Part shown: positions 1 to 6,592 of the stretch, one piece after another
Numbering within the stretch: the stretch's first letter is position 1
Layout: each line of letters opens with the position of its first letter
From: Chitinophagaceae bacterium
GTDB taxonomy: Bacteria; Bacteroidota; Bacteroidia; Chitinophagales; Chitinophagaceae
Direction: 5' to 3'
Assembly: GCA_947483345.1 (NCBI GenBank)
Contig: CANKNL010000106.1
Location: forward strand, 1-9,317
Length of the DNA: 9,317 nucleotides
The notes under the pieces: generated by a model
Database searches by the model: none
Seen by the model: the letters and a program-made list of their open reading frames with translations, nothing else
Told to the model about the DNA's origin: nothing
Position numbers and translations under genes: made by a program

Positions 1-663
1 TATTCGGTACAAAATGAACAGGAAGATACCATTCAAAAAGTGGCTTTTAAATTCATCAGCGATAAAGACCTGATGCAGGCTTTGATAAGGACTGTTGAGG
101 GAAGTATACGTGCTTTTGTATCCACCAAAAGACAGGCAGAAGTGTTAAATGTTCGCCGGGATATTGTTGAAAATGTAAAAGAGCAGGTTGATGTGGCGCT
201 CGAAGGCTGGGGTTATCACCTGCAGGATCTGCAGATCAATGATATTACATTTGATGAAGCGATTATCACCAGTATGAGTAAGGTGGTGGCTTCAAATAAC
301 CTAAAGGCCGCAGCAGAAAATGAAGGCCAGGCCTTGTTAATTACAAAAACAAAAGCTGCAGAAGCAGAAGGTAATGCCATTAAAATTGCTGCAGAAGCCG
401 AAAGACTGGCCGCGCAGTTGCGTGGTCAGGGTGTGGCCCTGTTCCGCGAAGAAGTGGCTAAGGGTATGAGCCAGGCTGCATCTGAAATGAAACAGGCTAA
501 CCTGGATACCAATGTTATTTTATTCAGTATGTGGGTAGAAGCTATTAAGAACTTTGCTGAATATGGTAAGGGCAATGTTATATTTTTGGATGGCGGTAGT
601 GATGGTATGGAAAAAACCATGAAACAGATCATGGCGATGCAGCAAATGGAGTCGAAAAAATAA
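1..663 (+). CDS. SPFH/band 7 (prohibitin-like) domain protein, N-terminus missing
   Basis: The reading frame is open to the left edge (Y-S-V-Q-N-E before the first possible GTG at 40), so this is the C-terminal 220 residues of a longer protein and its true start lies outside the window. The visible part has the late SPFH domain (a region resembling REAVLNVRRDI and a conserved W-G-Y-H-L segment). A long Ala/Glu/Lys-rich coiled-coil follows, about window residues 105-155, with repeated A-E-A-E-G and A-E-A-E-R units, and then a short hydrophobic patch (VILFSMWVEAI) and a Met/Gln-rich tail. In this family such proteins oligomerise at membranes as scaffolds around other membrane proteins; that role is known for the family and not shown here. 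The gene ends at a hairpin terminator, so it appears to be the last gene of its transcript. Family assignment is secure, but the subfamily (stomatin, flotillin or HIR-like) cannot be settled without the N-terminus. Confidence 0.85.
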   Translation, partial: YSVQNEQEDTIQKVAFKFISDKDLMQALIRTVEGSIRAFVSTKRQAEVLNVRRDIVENVKEQVDVALEGWGYHLQDLQINDITFDEAIITSMSKVVASNNLKAAAENEGQALLITKTKAAEAEGNAIKIAAEAERLAAQLRGQGVALFREEVAKGMSQAASEMKQANLDTNVILFSMWVEAIKNFAEYGKGNVIFLDGGSDGMEKTMKQIMAMQQMESKK

Positions 664-681
664 TTAACTTATAATCCATTA

Positions 682-707
682 AAAAGTGCCGTATTTACGG
701 CACTTTT
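682..707 (+). terminator. Rho-independent terminator of the SPFH gene
   Basis: A perfect 11-bp stem (AAAAGTGCCGT at 682-692 and ACGGCACTTTT at 697-707) closes a 4-base loop, ATTT, 18 bases after the stop codon. The A-tract and T-tract flank the GC core, so it could also act on the opposite strand, although no minus-strand gene converges here. Confidence 0.85.
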
Positions 708-727
708 GCATTTGTAAATGTTTTAAG

Positions 728-1084
728 ATGGCCTATTTTAAACAAGACAAACCATTTGTAGTACCTACCACCGATGGCAAATTAATTGAAGAACATGTCG
801 GTGGGTCTACAAATGAAACCGGCATTAGCATTGCGCATATGCGGGCTCCGGCAGGCTGGAGTGAGCCATTTCAAAATCCCGAATTTGATGAATATACATT
901 GGTAAACAAGGGTAAAAAAATATTTGAAGTGGATGGTGAAAAAATTACCGTTAGTGCCGGCCAAAGTATTTTAATAAAAAAAGGCAGCCGTGTACGTTAT
1001 AGCAATCCCTTTGATGAACCCTGCGAATACTGGAGCGTTTGCCTTCCGGCATTTTCATTGGCACTGGTACATCGGGAAGATTAA
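728..1084 (+). CDS. small single-domain cupin protein
   Basis: This encodes 118 residues forming one cupin beta-barrel. The ATG at 728 is chosen because the only longer option is a GTG at 686 that lies inside the upstream terminator hairpin. Cupin motif 1 is recognisable from E55-Y-T-L-V-N-K-G62 (the family's E-x6-G), but the metal-binding histidines that normally precede the glutamate are replaced (Q49, N50, P51). Motif 2 (G79 to N93, ending K-G-S-R-V-R-Y-S-N) likewise has Arg where the third His normally sits. The barrel is therefore probably intact while the classical metal site is not, which suggests a ligand-binding or non-metal role; this last step is inference. The gene stands alone, between a terminator and the exbB gene on the same strand. 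No substrate can be named from the sequence. Confidence 0.75.
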   Translation: MAYFKQDKPFVVPTTDGKLIEEHVGGSTNETGISIAHMRAPAGWSEPFQNPEFDEYTLVNKGKKIFEVDGEKITVSAGQSILIKKGSRVRYSNPFDEPCEYWSVCLPAFSLALVHRED

Positions 1085-1190
1085 CAGTTTGTTGTGTCGT
1101 ATTTACTCAATTGTTTCGTTTCATTGCATAATTGGATCATTTTTGGCATAATTATAGGAAGGCTATTATAACAATTAAAACCGGCATTTC

Positions 1191-1865
1191 ATGTTTAGTA
1201 TTTTGTTACAGATCGACAGTACCGGAATGGGTACTTCCACAGCAGGAAAAGAATCTTTATTTTCTTTATTGGTAAAAGGTGGTGTGTTAATGATTCCTTT
1301 GGCCATATTTATGGCCATGGCCATATTTTTCTTTATAGAACGGTTAATCGCCATACGTAAGGCCAGTAATATCGAAGATAATTTTATGAACATCATTCGT
1401 GATCATATCATATCGGGTAATGTTACAGCGGCCAGAAGCCTTACAAAAAACACCCTGCATCCGGTTGCAAAAATGATTGATAAAGGGATTCAACGTATAG
1501 GTAAACCCATTGATGCTATTGAAAGAAGTATGGACAATGTGGGCAAACTGGAGATTTATAAAATGGAGCGAAACTTACCCGTGCTTTCTGTTATAGCCCG
1601 TATTGCGCCATTGTTTGGATTTGTGGGTACCATTATTGGGCTGGTGATGTTACTGCGGGATTTTGCAGCAGCCTCCAATCCATCCATTACCGATATTGCC
1701 GATGCCATGTATGTAAAAATGATCACATCGGCAACCGGTTTAATCATTGGTATAATCTCATTTTTAGGATACAGTTATTTAAATACACAAATAGATAAAA
1801 CGGTTCATAAAATGGAAACAGCCAGTGCTGATTTTTTGGATATTTTACAGGAGCCAACAAGATAA
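1191..1865 (+). CDS. exbB: MotA/TolQ/ExbB proton channel family protein
   Basis: This 224-residue protein has the three-helix layout of ExbB/TolQ. TM1 lies at about residues 27-50, a cytoplasmic domain at about 51-128, TM2 at about 130-155 and TM3 at about 177-197. TM2 carries the family signature I-A-P-L-F-G-F-V-G-T147-I-I-G-L-V and TM3 carries I-T-S-A-T182-G-L-I-I-G-I; the two threonines correspond to those lining the proton path in E. coli ExbB/TolQ. In the family, a pentamer of this protein surrounds ExbD/TolR helices in the inner membrane and converts proton flow into force on outer-membrane systems. The exbD partner follows after 93 bases. The ATG at 1191 gives a short periplasmic N-terminus, as expected. 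ExbB, TolQ and a gliding-type stator cannot be told apart from this sequence alone. Confidence 0.9.
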   Translation: MFSILLQIDSTGMGTSTAGKESLFSLLVKGGVLMIPLAIFMAMAIFFFIERLIAIRKASNIEDNFMNIIRDHIISGNVTAARSLTKNTLHPVAKMIDKGIQRIGKPIDAIERSMDNVGKLEIYKMERNLPVLSVIARIAPLFGFVGTIIGLVMLLRDFAAASNPSITDIADAMYVKMITSATGLIIGIISFLGYSYLNTQIDKTVHKMETASADFLDILQEPTR

Positions 1866-1952
1866 TTATGAATTATGAATGCTGAATTCAGAATGGATTT
1901 AATAAACTTCAGCTGTTATCACACATAATTTATAACACCTAATTCATAATTA
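1863..1952. repeat. inverted-repeat-flanked intergenic segment between exbB and exbD
   Basis: Perfect 13-bp inverted arms, TAATTATGAATTA (1863-1875) and TAATTCATAATTA (1940-1952), enclose 64 bases. The left arm includes the exbB stop codon TAA. The left side also shows a 7-base periodicity from 1864: AATTATG, AATTATG, AATGCTG, AATTCAG, AATGGAT. It contains the 10-bp palindrome CTGAATTCAG. No ORF is present inside. It resembles the AT-rich ATTATGAAT-type repeats I associate with Bacteroidota intergenic DNA, so a degenerate miniature repeat element is possible. It could equally be a weak mRNA hairpin that tunes exbB versus exbD expression. Confidence 0.5.
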
Positions 1953-1958
1953 ATAAAA

Positions 1959-2363
1959 ATGAGTTTAAAAAAACGATTAAGAGATAATCATAATGAAGTG
2001 GATGCGGGTCCGCTAAATGATGTGCTGTTTATTTTATTAATGTTCTTTTTACTGGTATCTACACTGGCTAATCCCAATGTAGTTAAGGTTTCAAATCCTA
2101 AGGGTAAAAGCGATACGAAGGTGAGTCAGAATATTGTGGTTACCGTAACCAAAGATCAAAAGGTATTTATAGGTACCAGGCAAATTGATATGTTATACAT
2201 TGACTCATTACTTAAAAACGAAGTTGAGAATACTAAAAAATATGTGGATACCCCTACGGTGATCATGAATGTGGATACCGCTGCATTTTATGGCATGGCG
2301 TTTAAGATTATGGAAGCGGCGAAAAGAGCAAAAGCCAAGCTGGCAGCCAATGTTAAGCAGTAA
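1959..2363 (+). CDS. exbD: ExbD/TolR family biopolymer transport protein
   Basis: This 134-residue protein has a short cytoplasmic N-terminus rich in Lys/Arg, one transmembrane helix at about residues 20-37 (L-N-D21-V-L-F-I-L-L-M-F-F-L-L-V-S), and a periplasmic domain at about 55-130. Asp21 at the start of the helix matches the essential protonatable aspartate of ExbD/TolR. The periplasmic part follows the family pattern (I-V-V-T-V-T-K-D-Q-K-V-F-I, then V-I-M-N-V-D and a final Ala/Lys-rich helix). It pairs with the ExbB protein encoded just upstream. No TonB gene follows: the next gene is convergent and overlaps the last 11 bases. The energy-transducing partner must therefore be encoded elsewhere, or this stator serves another outer-membrane task. 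Confidence 0.9.
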   Translation: MSLKKRLRDNHNEVDAGPLNDVLFILLMFFLLVSTLANPNVVKVSNPKGKSDTKVSQNIVVTVTKDQKVFIGTRQIDMLYIDSLLKNEVENTKKYVDTPTVIMNVDTAAFYGMAFKIMEAAKRAKAKLAANVKQ

Positions 2364-3204
2364 TTAGCAACATCCGGTCTTTGCCATTTATGTCTTTTTG
2401 TACCAGTACTGTATGATAATAATTTCTAAATAAATTGGCTGTTTCCTGCGCAAAGGCTTCATGCGTTTCGAGGTATATTTTTCCATTAGGCAATAAATGG
2501 GTTATGCCAAATGCGGCAATTTTTTCGTAAAAAATCAAAGGGGATTTGTCGGGTACAAAAAGTGCCAGATGTGGCTCAAAGCCGCTAACATGCTTATCCA
2601 GCAGGGCTTTTTCTTTTAAAGGAATGTATGGCGGATTGCTGATGATGATGTCGAACAGGGGAAGTGAAGGCCATGTCGTGTCATCCAAAAAATCGAGCTC
2701 AATAAAACTGATGTGCGCATTATATAAAGCGGCATTTTCTTTTGCCAGTTCAAGGGCTGGCTTACTCACATCAATACCGGTTACCCTGGAAGCCGGTAAT
2801 TTTTTTTTAATGGCAATAGGTATGCAGCCACTACCAGTTCCAATATCCAGTATCACAGGGTCTGTAAGCTTTGACTTTCTGTCTTTGATCAGTTGTTCAA
2901 CCAGTTCTTCTGTTTCGGGCCGGGGAATTAAAACATGTTCATTCACTTTTAATTTCATGTTGTAAAACCAAGCTTCGCCCAATACATATTGTACAGGTTT
3001 ATGCAACAGTAATTCCTGTAAAGATTTCTGTATCAGATTATCCGCAGCAGGGGTAATCAGTTTTTCAGGATTTCTTAAAATATCACTGCGATTTAAAGAA
3101 GCCATTTTTTCAAATACCCAGTCGGTAACGGCTGTCGCTTCACTCAAACTGTATATATTTTGTAATTGCACTAAAAAATTCCGGTATAGATCTTTGATCA
3201 TCAT
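2353..3204 (-). CDS. prmC: peptide chain release factor N5-glutamine methyltransferase
   Basis: This protein (HemK in older naming) methylates the glutamine of the GGQ motif in release factors RF1 and RF2, using S-adenosylmethionine, in the cytoplasm. From the ATG at 3204 it is 283 residues, the normal size. The N-terminal helical domain spans about residues 1-75 and is followed by P-V-Q-Y-V-L-G-E and I-P-R-P-E-T-E-E-L-V-E (about 70-103). The SAM-binding motif is L-D120-I-G-T-G-S-G-C, and the substrate-binding N190-P-P-Y is the hallmark of glutamine/adenine N-methyltransferases. The frame stays open to an ATG at 3306, but the extra 34 residues do not look like PrmC and would run into the ribD start. 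ATG at 3201 is nearly as good. It is divergent from ribD, and its 3' end overlaps exbD. Confidence 0.95.
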   Translation of the reverse strand: MMIKDLYRNFLVQLQNIYSLSEATAVTDWVFEKMASLNRSDILRNPEKLITPAADNLIQKSLQELLLHKPVQYVLGEAWFYNMKLKVNEHVLIPRPETEELVEQLIKDRKSKLTDPVILDIGTGSGCIPIAIKKKLPASRVTGIDVSKPALELAKENAALYNAHISFIELDFLDDTTWPSLPLFDIIISNPPYIPLKEKALLDKHVSGFEPHLALFVPDKSPLIFYEKIAAFGITHLLPNGKIYLETHEAFAQETANLFRNYYHTVLVQKDINGKDRMLLITA

Positions 3205-3209
3205 GATAG

Positions 3210-3217
3210 CAAACATA
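3210..3217 (-). promoter_or_regulatory. candidate -7 box for prmC
   Basis: Read on the minus strand this is TATGTTTG, a full match to the Bacteroidota -7 consensus TAnnTTTG. It ends 5 bases before the ATG at 3204, so transcription would begin at or next to the start codon. No TTG is seen at the expected -33 position, so the call is tentative. Confidence 0.3.
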
Positions 3218-3292
3218 CTACTTCGTACCTGAATTAATAATTTAAGTAACAGGGTTTTATTTAGCAGCAAAGGAAGTTCATGTATGGATGCG

Positions 3293-3300
3293 TATTTTTG
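3293..3300 (+). promoter_or_regulatory. candidate -7 box for ribD
   Basis: TATTTTTG matches the Bacteroidota TAnnTTTG consensus and ends 4 bases before the ATG at 3305, implying a transcript with almost no leader. No upstream TTG (-33) box is visible. The short distance also leaves no room for an FMN riboswitch. Confidence 0.3.
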
Positions 3301-3304
3301 TGTC

Positions 3305-4357
3305 ATGTTACAGCATGAATCATATATGCAACGCTGCCTTCAACTGGCTGCCCTGGGTGCAGGCCAAGTAGCACCAAACCCCATGGTAGGCGCTGTATTG
3401 GTATATGCCAACCGGATCATCGGAGAGGGTTACCATCAAAAATATGGGGAGGCTCATGCCGAAGTAAATTGTATAAACAATGTGTCTGATTCGGATAAAG
3501 CATTTATCAGGCAAAGCACCATGTATGTTTCCTTAGAACCCTGTGCTCATTTTGGTAAAACACCACCCTGTGCTGATTTGATCGTTAAAAATGAGATCCC
3601 CAAGGTAGTCATCGGGTGCATGGATAGCTTTGTTGCAGTGGCAGGCAAAGGCATCGACAAATTAAAGCAGGCGGGAATTGATGTTTTAACTGGTATATTA
3701 GAAAAGGAATGCCTTGATTTAAACAGGCGTTTTTTTACATGTCAAAACTTACAACGACCATATATTATTTTAAAATGGGCGCAAAGCAGCAACAATAAAA
3801 TTGGCCTATTGGGAACTGACCGCATGCGTATCAGTAATGATTTTACAAATCGCCTGGTTCATAAATGGAGAAGTGAAGAGGCAGCCATTTTAGTTGGAAC
3901 AAATACCGCTATGCAAGATGACCCCGCTTTAACGGCAAGGCATTGGCCCGGTAAAAATCCGGTAAGACTGGTCATTGACAACACCTTAAAATTGCCATCA
4001 CATATTAATCTCTTTGATGGCCATACAAAAACAGTTGTGTTTAATACCATCAAAGCAGAAGAAAAAGAAAACCTGGTTTACCTGCAAATAGATCAGGACA
4101 AGAAATTACTTGAACAAATATCCGAGGCACTTTATGCCATGCATTTACAATCGGTGATTGTAGAAGGCGGTTCAAAGCTCTTACAATCTTTCATCGATGA
4201 GGGCATATGGGATGAGGCAAGGGTTATTTGTAATGGGCATCTAGTCATTGCTGATGGGGTAAGCGCTCCGGTTTTAAAAAATCATTTACTGGTTAAAGAA
4301 CAAAAAATAAAAACAGATACGATTTCTTTTTACAAAAATAAAGAGACTACAAAATAG
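3305..4357 (+). CDS. ribD: bifunctional diaminohydroxyphosphoribosylaminopyrimidine deaminase / 5-amino-6-(5-phosphoribosylamino)uracil reductase
   Basis: RibD carries out two successive steps of riboflavin synthesis in the cytosol: zinc-dependent deamination of the pyrimidine ring, then NADPH-dependent reduction of the ribosyl side chain. The 350-residue protein has the deaminase domain first (about residues 4-145), with the zinc and catalytic residues H51-A-E53 and P-C80-A-H-F-G-K-T-P-P-C89, then the N-R-R-F-F linker (140-144). The reductase domain follows (about 152-345), with I-L-V-G-T-N-T-A, D-D-P-A-L-T-A-R and V-E-G-G-S (286-290). The start at 3305 (M-L-Q-H-E-S-Y-M) aligns with the usual RibD N-terminus; the ATG at 3284 adds seven unlikely residues. 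It is the first gene of a tight cluster, with yigZ only 9 bases behind. No other rib gene is in the window. Confidence 0.96.
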   Translation: MLQHESYMQRCLQLAALGAGQVAPNPMVGAVLVYANRIIGEGYHQKYGEAHAEVNCINNVSDSDKAFIRQSTMYVSLEPCAHFGKTPPCADLIVKNEIPKVVIGCMDSFVAVAGKGIDKLKQAGIDVLTGILEKECLDLNRRFFTCQNLQRPYIILKWAQSSNNKIGLLGTDRMRISNDFTNRLVHKWRSEEAAILVGTNTAMQDDPALTARHWPGKNPVRLVIDNTLKLPSHINLFDGHTKTVVFNTIKAEEKENLVYLQIDQDKKLLEQISEALYAMHLQSVIVEGGSKLLQSFIDEGIWDEARVICNGHLVIADGVSAPVLKNHLLVKEQKIKTDTISFYKNKETTK

Positions 4358-4366
4358 ATAACATTA

Positions 4367-4975
4367 ATGAATGATCCGGATTTTTATAATACAATTGAGA
4401 AACCCTCTAATGCCGAATTTAAAGACCGGGGTAGTAAATTCTATGCATTCGCTTTTCCGATTGTAACACCCGATGACTTTAAAAAACAATTGCAGATTTT
4501 AAAGAAAGCACATCCCAAAGCGGTACACCATTGCTTTGCATACCGTATTGGGACTGACGGAAATAATTTTCGTGCATCAGACGATGGCGAGCCATCGGGT
4601 ACTGCCGGTAAACCCATCTTAGGGCAGTTAGACAGTAAGGGACTCACCAATGTGGCTGTGATTGTTGTTAGATATTGGGGTGGTACCATGCTGGGTGTGC
4701 CCGGATTAATAAATGCGTATAAAACGTCTGCCGCCTTGGCATTACAGATTACGCCGCTGGTTGAAAAACAAATTGAAATAAACTATACCATTGAATTTGA
4801 TTATACACAGATGAATGACGTGATGTTGATATTGAAACAATTTAATTGTACAATTCATGCCAACGAAATGCAGTTGTTCTGCCATATTAAAGCAGGCATT
4901 CCTAAAAACAGGCTCGATGATGTTTTAAACAGGTTAAATGATCTGCAAAACCTGTCTGTAAAAAAAATCGGATAA
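4367..4975 (+). CDS. yigZ: YigZ/IMPACT family protein (UPF0029)
   Basis: This is 202 residues, typical for the bacterial YigZ family. The N-terminal UPF0029/Impact domain (about residues 15-125) shows all the family signatures: S-K-F-Y-A-F, H-P-K-A-V-H-H-C-F-A-Y-R, A-S-D-D-G-E-P-S-G-T-A-G-K-P-I-L and V-R-Y-W-G-G-T-M-L-G-V-P-G-L. A DUF1949 ferredoxin-like domain follows at about 138-193. The eukaryotic homologue IMPACT regulates the GCN2 translational stress kinase by binding GCN1, but the bacterial function is not firmly established. A ribosome- or RNA-linked role is often suggested. It starts 9 bases after the ribD stop and is surely co-transcribed with it; the pairing does not point to a riboflavin role by itself. 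Confidence 0.93.
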   Translation: MNDPDFYNTIEKPSNAEFKDRGSKFYAFAFPIVTPDDFKKQLQILKKAHPKAVHHCFAYRIGTDGNNFRASDDGEPSGTAGKPILGQLDSKGLTNVAVIVVRYWGGTMLGVPGLINAYKTSAALALQITPLVEKQIEINYTIEFDYTQMNDVMLILKQFNCTIHANEMQLFCHIKAGIPKNRLDDVLNRLNDLQNLSVKKIG

Positions 4976-5011
4976 TAAAAAAGGATTTAGTATTTTTCTA
5001 CAAATATATTT

Positions 5012-5353
5012 ATGGCAAACGAAAAAATGTATACCAGTTTTTGGGATTTTTATCCTTACTACCTTACCGAGCACAGTGACCTTACAAATCGCAGCTTGCA
5101 TTTTATAGGCACAGCTGGAGTGCTCATGATATTGGGGGTTGCTGTTGTTTTACAAAAATGGTGGATGCTAGCACTGGTGCCTGTTTGTGGCTATGGCTTT
5201 GCCTGGTTCGGCCATTATTTTATTGAAAAAAATAAACCAGCCACTTTTACTTACCCATTGTATAGTTTGGGTAGTGATTTTGTGATGTTCTGGCATATAC
5301 TTACCGGCCAGATCGGGAAAAAAATGGAAGAAGCTAAAAAGACAATTGTTTAA
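5012..5353 (+). CDS. DUF962 / Mpo1-like membrane protein
   Basis: This 113-residue protein matches the DUF962 (Mpo1-like) family. Conserved features are the N-terminal Y-T-S-F-W-D-F-Y-P-Y-Y-L-x-E-H21, then N-R-S-L-H30-F-I-G-T, and the signature G-F-A-W-F-G-H68-Y-F-I-E-K-N-K-P-A-T-F followed by Y-P-L-Y-S-L-x-S-D-F. Two hydrophobic segments, about residues 31-49 and 51-68, probably cross or enter the membrane. The yeast member Mpo1 is an iron-dependent dioxygenase that shortens 2-hydroxy fatty acids by alpha-oxidation, and the retained histidines are compatible with that chemistry. For this bacterial protein the activity is inference. It lies 36 bases after yigZ and 5 bases before the MmcQ/YjbR gene, so it is likely part of the same transcript. 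Confidence 0.88.
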   Translation: MANEKMYTSFWDFYPYYLTEHSDLTNRSLHFIGTAGVLMILGVAVVLQKWWMLALVPVCGYGFAWFGHYFIEKNKPATFTYPLYSLGSDFVMFWHILTGQIGKKMEEAKKTIV

Positions 5354-5358
5354 AATGT

Positions 5359-5688
5359 ATGAATATAGAATCTGTGCGTGAATATATTTTGCTGAAACCT
5401 TTTGTTACAGAAGGTTTTCCTTTTGGAGAAGATACCTTGGTATTTAAAGTAAACGGGAAAATATTTTTTCTGGCAGGACTCGACAATTCGCCACTTCAGT
5501 TTAATGTAAAATGCGATCCTGATAAGGCCATTGAATTAAGAGAAGTCTATCCCGAATCTGTTTTGCCGGGTTACCACATGAATAAAAAACACTGGAATAC
5601 AATTGTTGTTGATGGCAGATTATCGGCCAATCAATTAAAGGCGATGATTGATGATTCATATGCACTGGTAAACCCTAAAAAAGGGTAA
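5359..5688 (+). CDS. MmcQ/YjbR family protein
   Basis: At 109 residues this is a complete single-domain MmcQ/YjbR protein with the family's double-winged, CyaY-like fold. Recognisable motifs are F-P-F-G-E-D-T-L-V-F-K-V near residues 20-31, K-I-F-F-L-A-G at 34-40, V-K-C-D-P-D-K-A-I-E-L-R at 50-61, and the strongly conserved P-G-Y-H-M-N-K-K-H-W-N at 70-80. Family members are often labelled DNA-binding by structural similarity, but no target or reaction is established, so the label should be treated as weak. It starts 5 bases after the DUF962 gene, the tightest coupling in the cluster, and appears to close the ribD-led unit. A short 5-bp hairpin at its end (ACCCT/AGGGT) lacks a T-tract and is not a clear terminator. 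Confidence 0.92.
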   Translation: MNIESVREYILLKPFVTEGFPFGEDTLVFKVNGKIFFLAGLDNSPLQFNVKCDPDKAIELREVYPESVLPGYHMNKKHWNTIVVDGRLSANQLKAMIDDSYALVNPKKG

Positions 5689-5690
5689 AA

Positions 5691-5698
5691 TAACTTTG
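5691..5698 (+). promoter_or_regulatory. candidate -7 box for the 280-aa gene
   Basis: TAACTTTG is a full match to the Bacteroidota TAnnTTTG box, 47 bases before the ATG at 5746. It would give a leader of about 40 bases. A matching TTG near -33 is not evident. It sits 2 bases after the preceding stop codon, suggesting that the 280-aa gene can be transcribed on its own. Confidence 0.4.
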
Positions 5699-5745
5699 GC
5701 AAAGCTTGCTGCAGAAATCAATAACTAACACAAAATAAATTTTTT

Positions 5746-6588
5746 ATGGAAAAAGATGAGCTTTTCTCAGATAATCCCCAGGAAAATTTACGGATAGAAA
5801 ACGATTTTTTAAAACTTAAATTAAAGGCACAATATGGCGATGCTTTTTTTATGGGCAGTAATGCCGATTTACCGCCTGAAATTGAAAACCAGTTCTTAAA
5901 AAATATGATTGCATTTGAAGAGTCACATGCCAATGCAGAATATACAACTGTTTATGAAAGTATTGGTAAACCTGATTATAAATCTGCTGATGAAATGAAT
6001 GCTGCGGAAATAACCGTGGAGCTGGAAAGGATTACAGCTATCATGGCAGTGCATCATATTGGACTAAATATTTGTGATGGCCCTTATGCCGATGAAACAA
6101 TTTATAAATTTATTACTGAAGAATTATTTGCACAGGAGATAGAAAAAGTAGCTGTTGCAGGCATGGGATGTAATTTTAATTATGAAGAATTTTACCCTAA
6201 TGATAAGGTTGAGATTGAAAAAAAATGTCATGAATTTTTGCAGCATTGGTTTACGAGGGATTTTAATGAGTACAGCTCAGAATTAGGGTACGAATTTATT
6301 CTGGCCGATGGCAGACGTATAGGTAGGACGGCATTTATGGAAAAGATAAAACCATTTTTTGATGCTTTTACCGAATTTAAAGACGATGGCTATCAAATTG
6401 ACGAAGTAAAATTTGAATTGCTTGATGCAGACCGTGGCATTGGCCATGCTGAAGGAATTCTTAAATATGATGCCGTAATGGAAAATGGCGAGAAAATACA
6501 TTACGAGGGGCCATATAAACTGTATATGATCCGGGAAGATAAATGGTGGTCAATATTTTATTTTGTTATGCCCGGTTTTGAGTGGTAG
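5746..6588 (+). CDS. conserved hypothetical two-part protein, function unknown
   Basis: I do not recognise a named family for this 280-residue acidic, soluble protein. It has no signal peptide or membrane segment. The N-terminal part (about residues 1-155) is helix-rich and Glu-heavy, with notable stretches N-L-R-I-E-N-D-F-L-K-L-K, D-L-P-P-E-I-E-N-Q-F-L, I-Y-K-F-I-T-E-E-L-F and Y-E-E-F-Y-P-N-D. The C-terminal part (about 158-280) looks like an NTF2/SnoaL-type alpha+beta fold: paired helices, then K-F-E-L-L-D-A-D, G-H-A-E-G-I-L-K-Y and a closing Y-K-L-Y-M-I-R-E-D-K-W-W-S-I-F-Y-F-V. That fold call is by pattern only. I recall similar proteins in Chitinophagaceae, some described as SecC-motif or hypothetical proteins, but cannot confirm this here. 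The gene has its own candidate promoter and a strong terminator, so it is probably monocistronic. Confidence 0.8.
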   Translation: MEKDELFSDNPQENLRIENDFLKLKLKAQYGDAFFMGSNADLPPEIENQFLKNMIAFEESHANAEYTTVYESIGKPDYKSADEMNAAEITVELERITAIMAVHHIGLNICDGPYADETIYKFITEELFAQEIEKVAVAGMGCNFNYEEFYPNDKVEIEKKCHEFLQHWFTRDFNEYSSELGYEFILADGRRIGRTAFMEKIKPFFDAFTEFKDDGYQIDEVKFELLDADRGIGHAEGILKYDAVMENGEKIHYEGPYKLYMIREDKWWSIFYFVMPGFEW

Positions 6589-6592
6589 TATT

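Noticed and set aside
686..727. GTG start extending the cupin by 14 residues
   Set aside because: The extension is encoded by the upstream terminator hairpin and the added residues do not fit the family; ATG at 728 is far better.
1138..1145. -7 box for exbB (CATTTTTG)
   Set aside because: It differs from TAnnTTTG at the first base and no TTG lies at a proper distance; too weak to annotate.
2546..2965. 139-codon plus-strand frame opposite prmC
   Set aside because: It lies wholly antisense to a well-supported gene, its translation is Ser/Gly/Met-rich without family character, and it has no start context.
3205..3304. FMN riboswitch ahead of ribD
   Set aside because: The gap is only 100 bases and shared with prmC, and none of the expected conserved multi-stem structure is visible.
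3205..3306. 34-residue N-terminal extension of PrmC
   Set aside because: It would overlap the ribD start, does not resemble the PrmC N-terminus, and makes the protein too long.
5672..5686. Terminator after the MmcQ/YjbR gene
   Set aside because: The hairpin has only a 5-bp stem (ACCCT/AGGGT), overlaps the stop region and has no T-tract.
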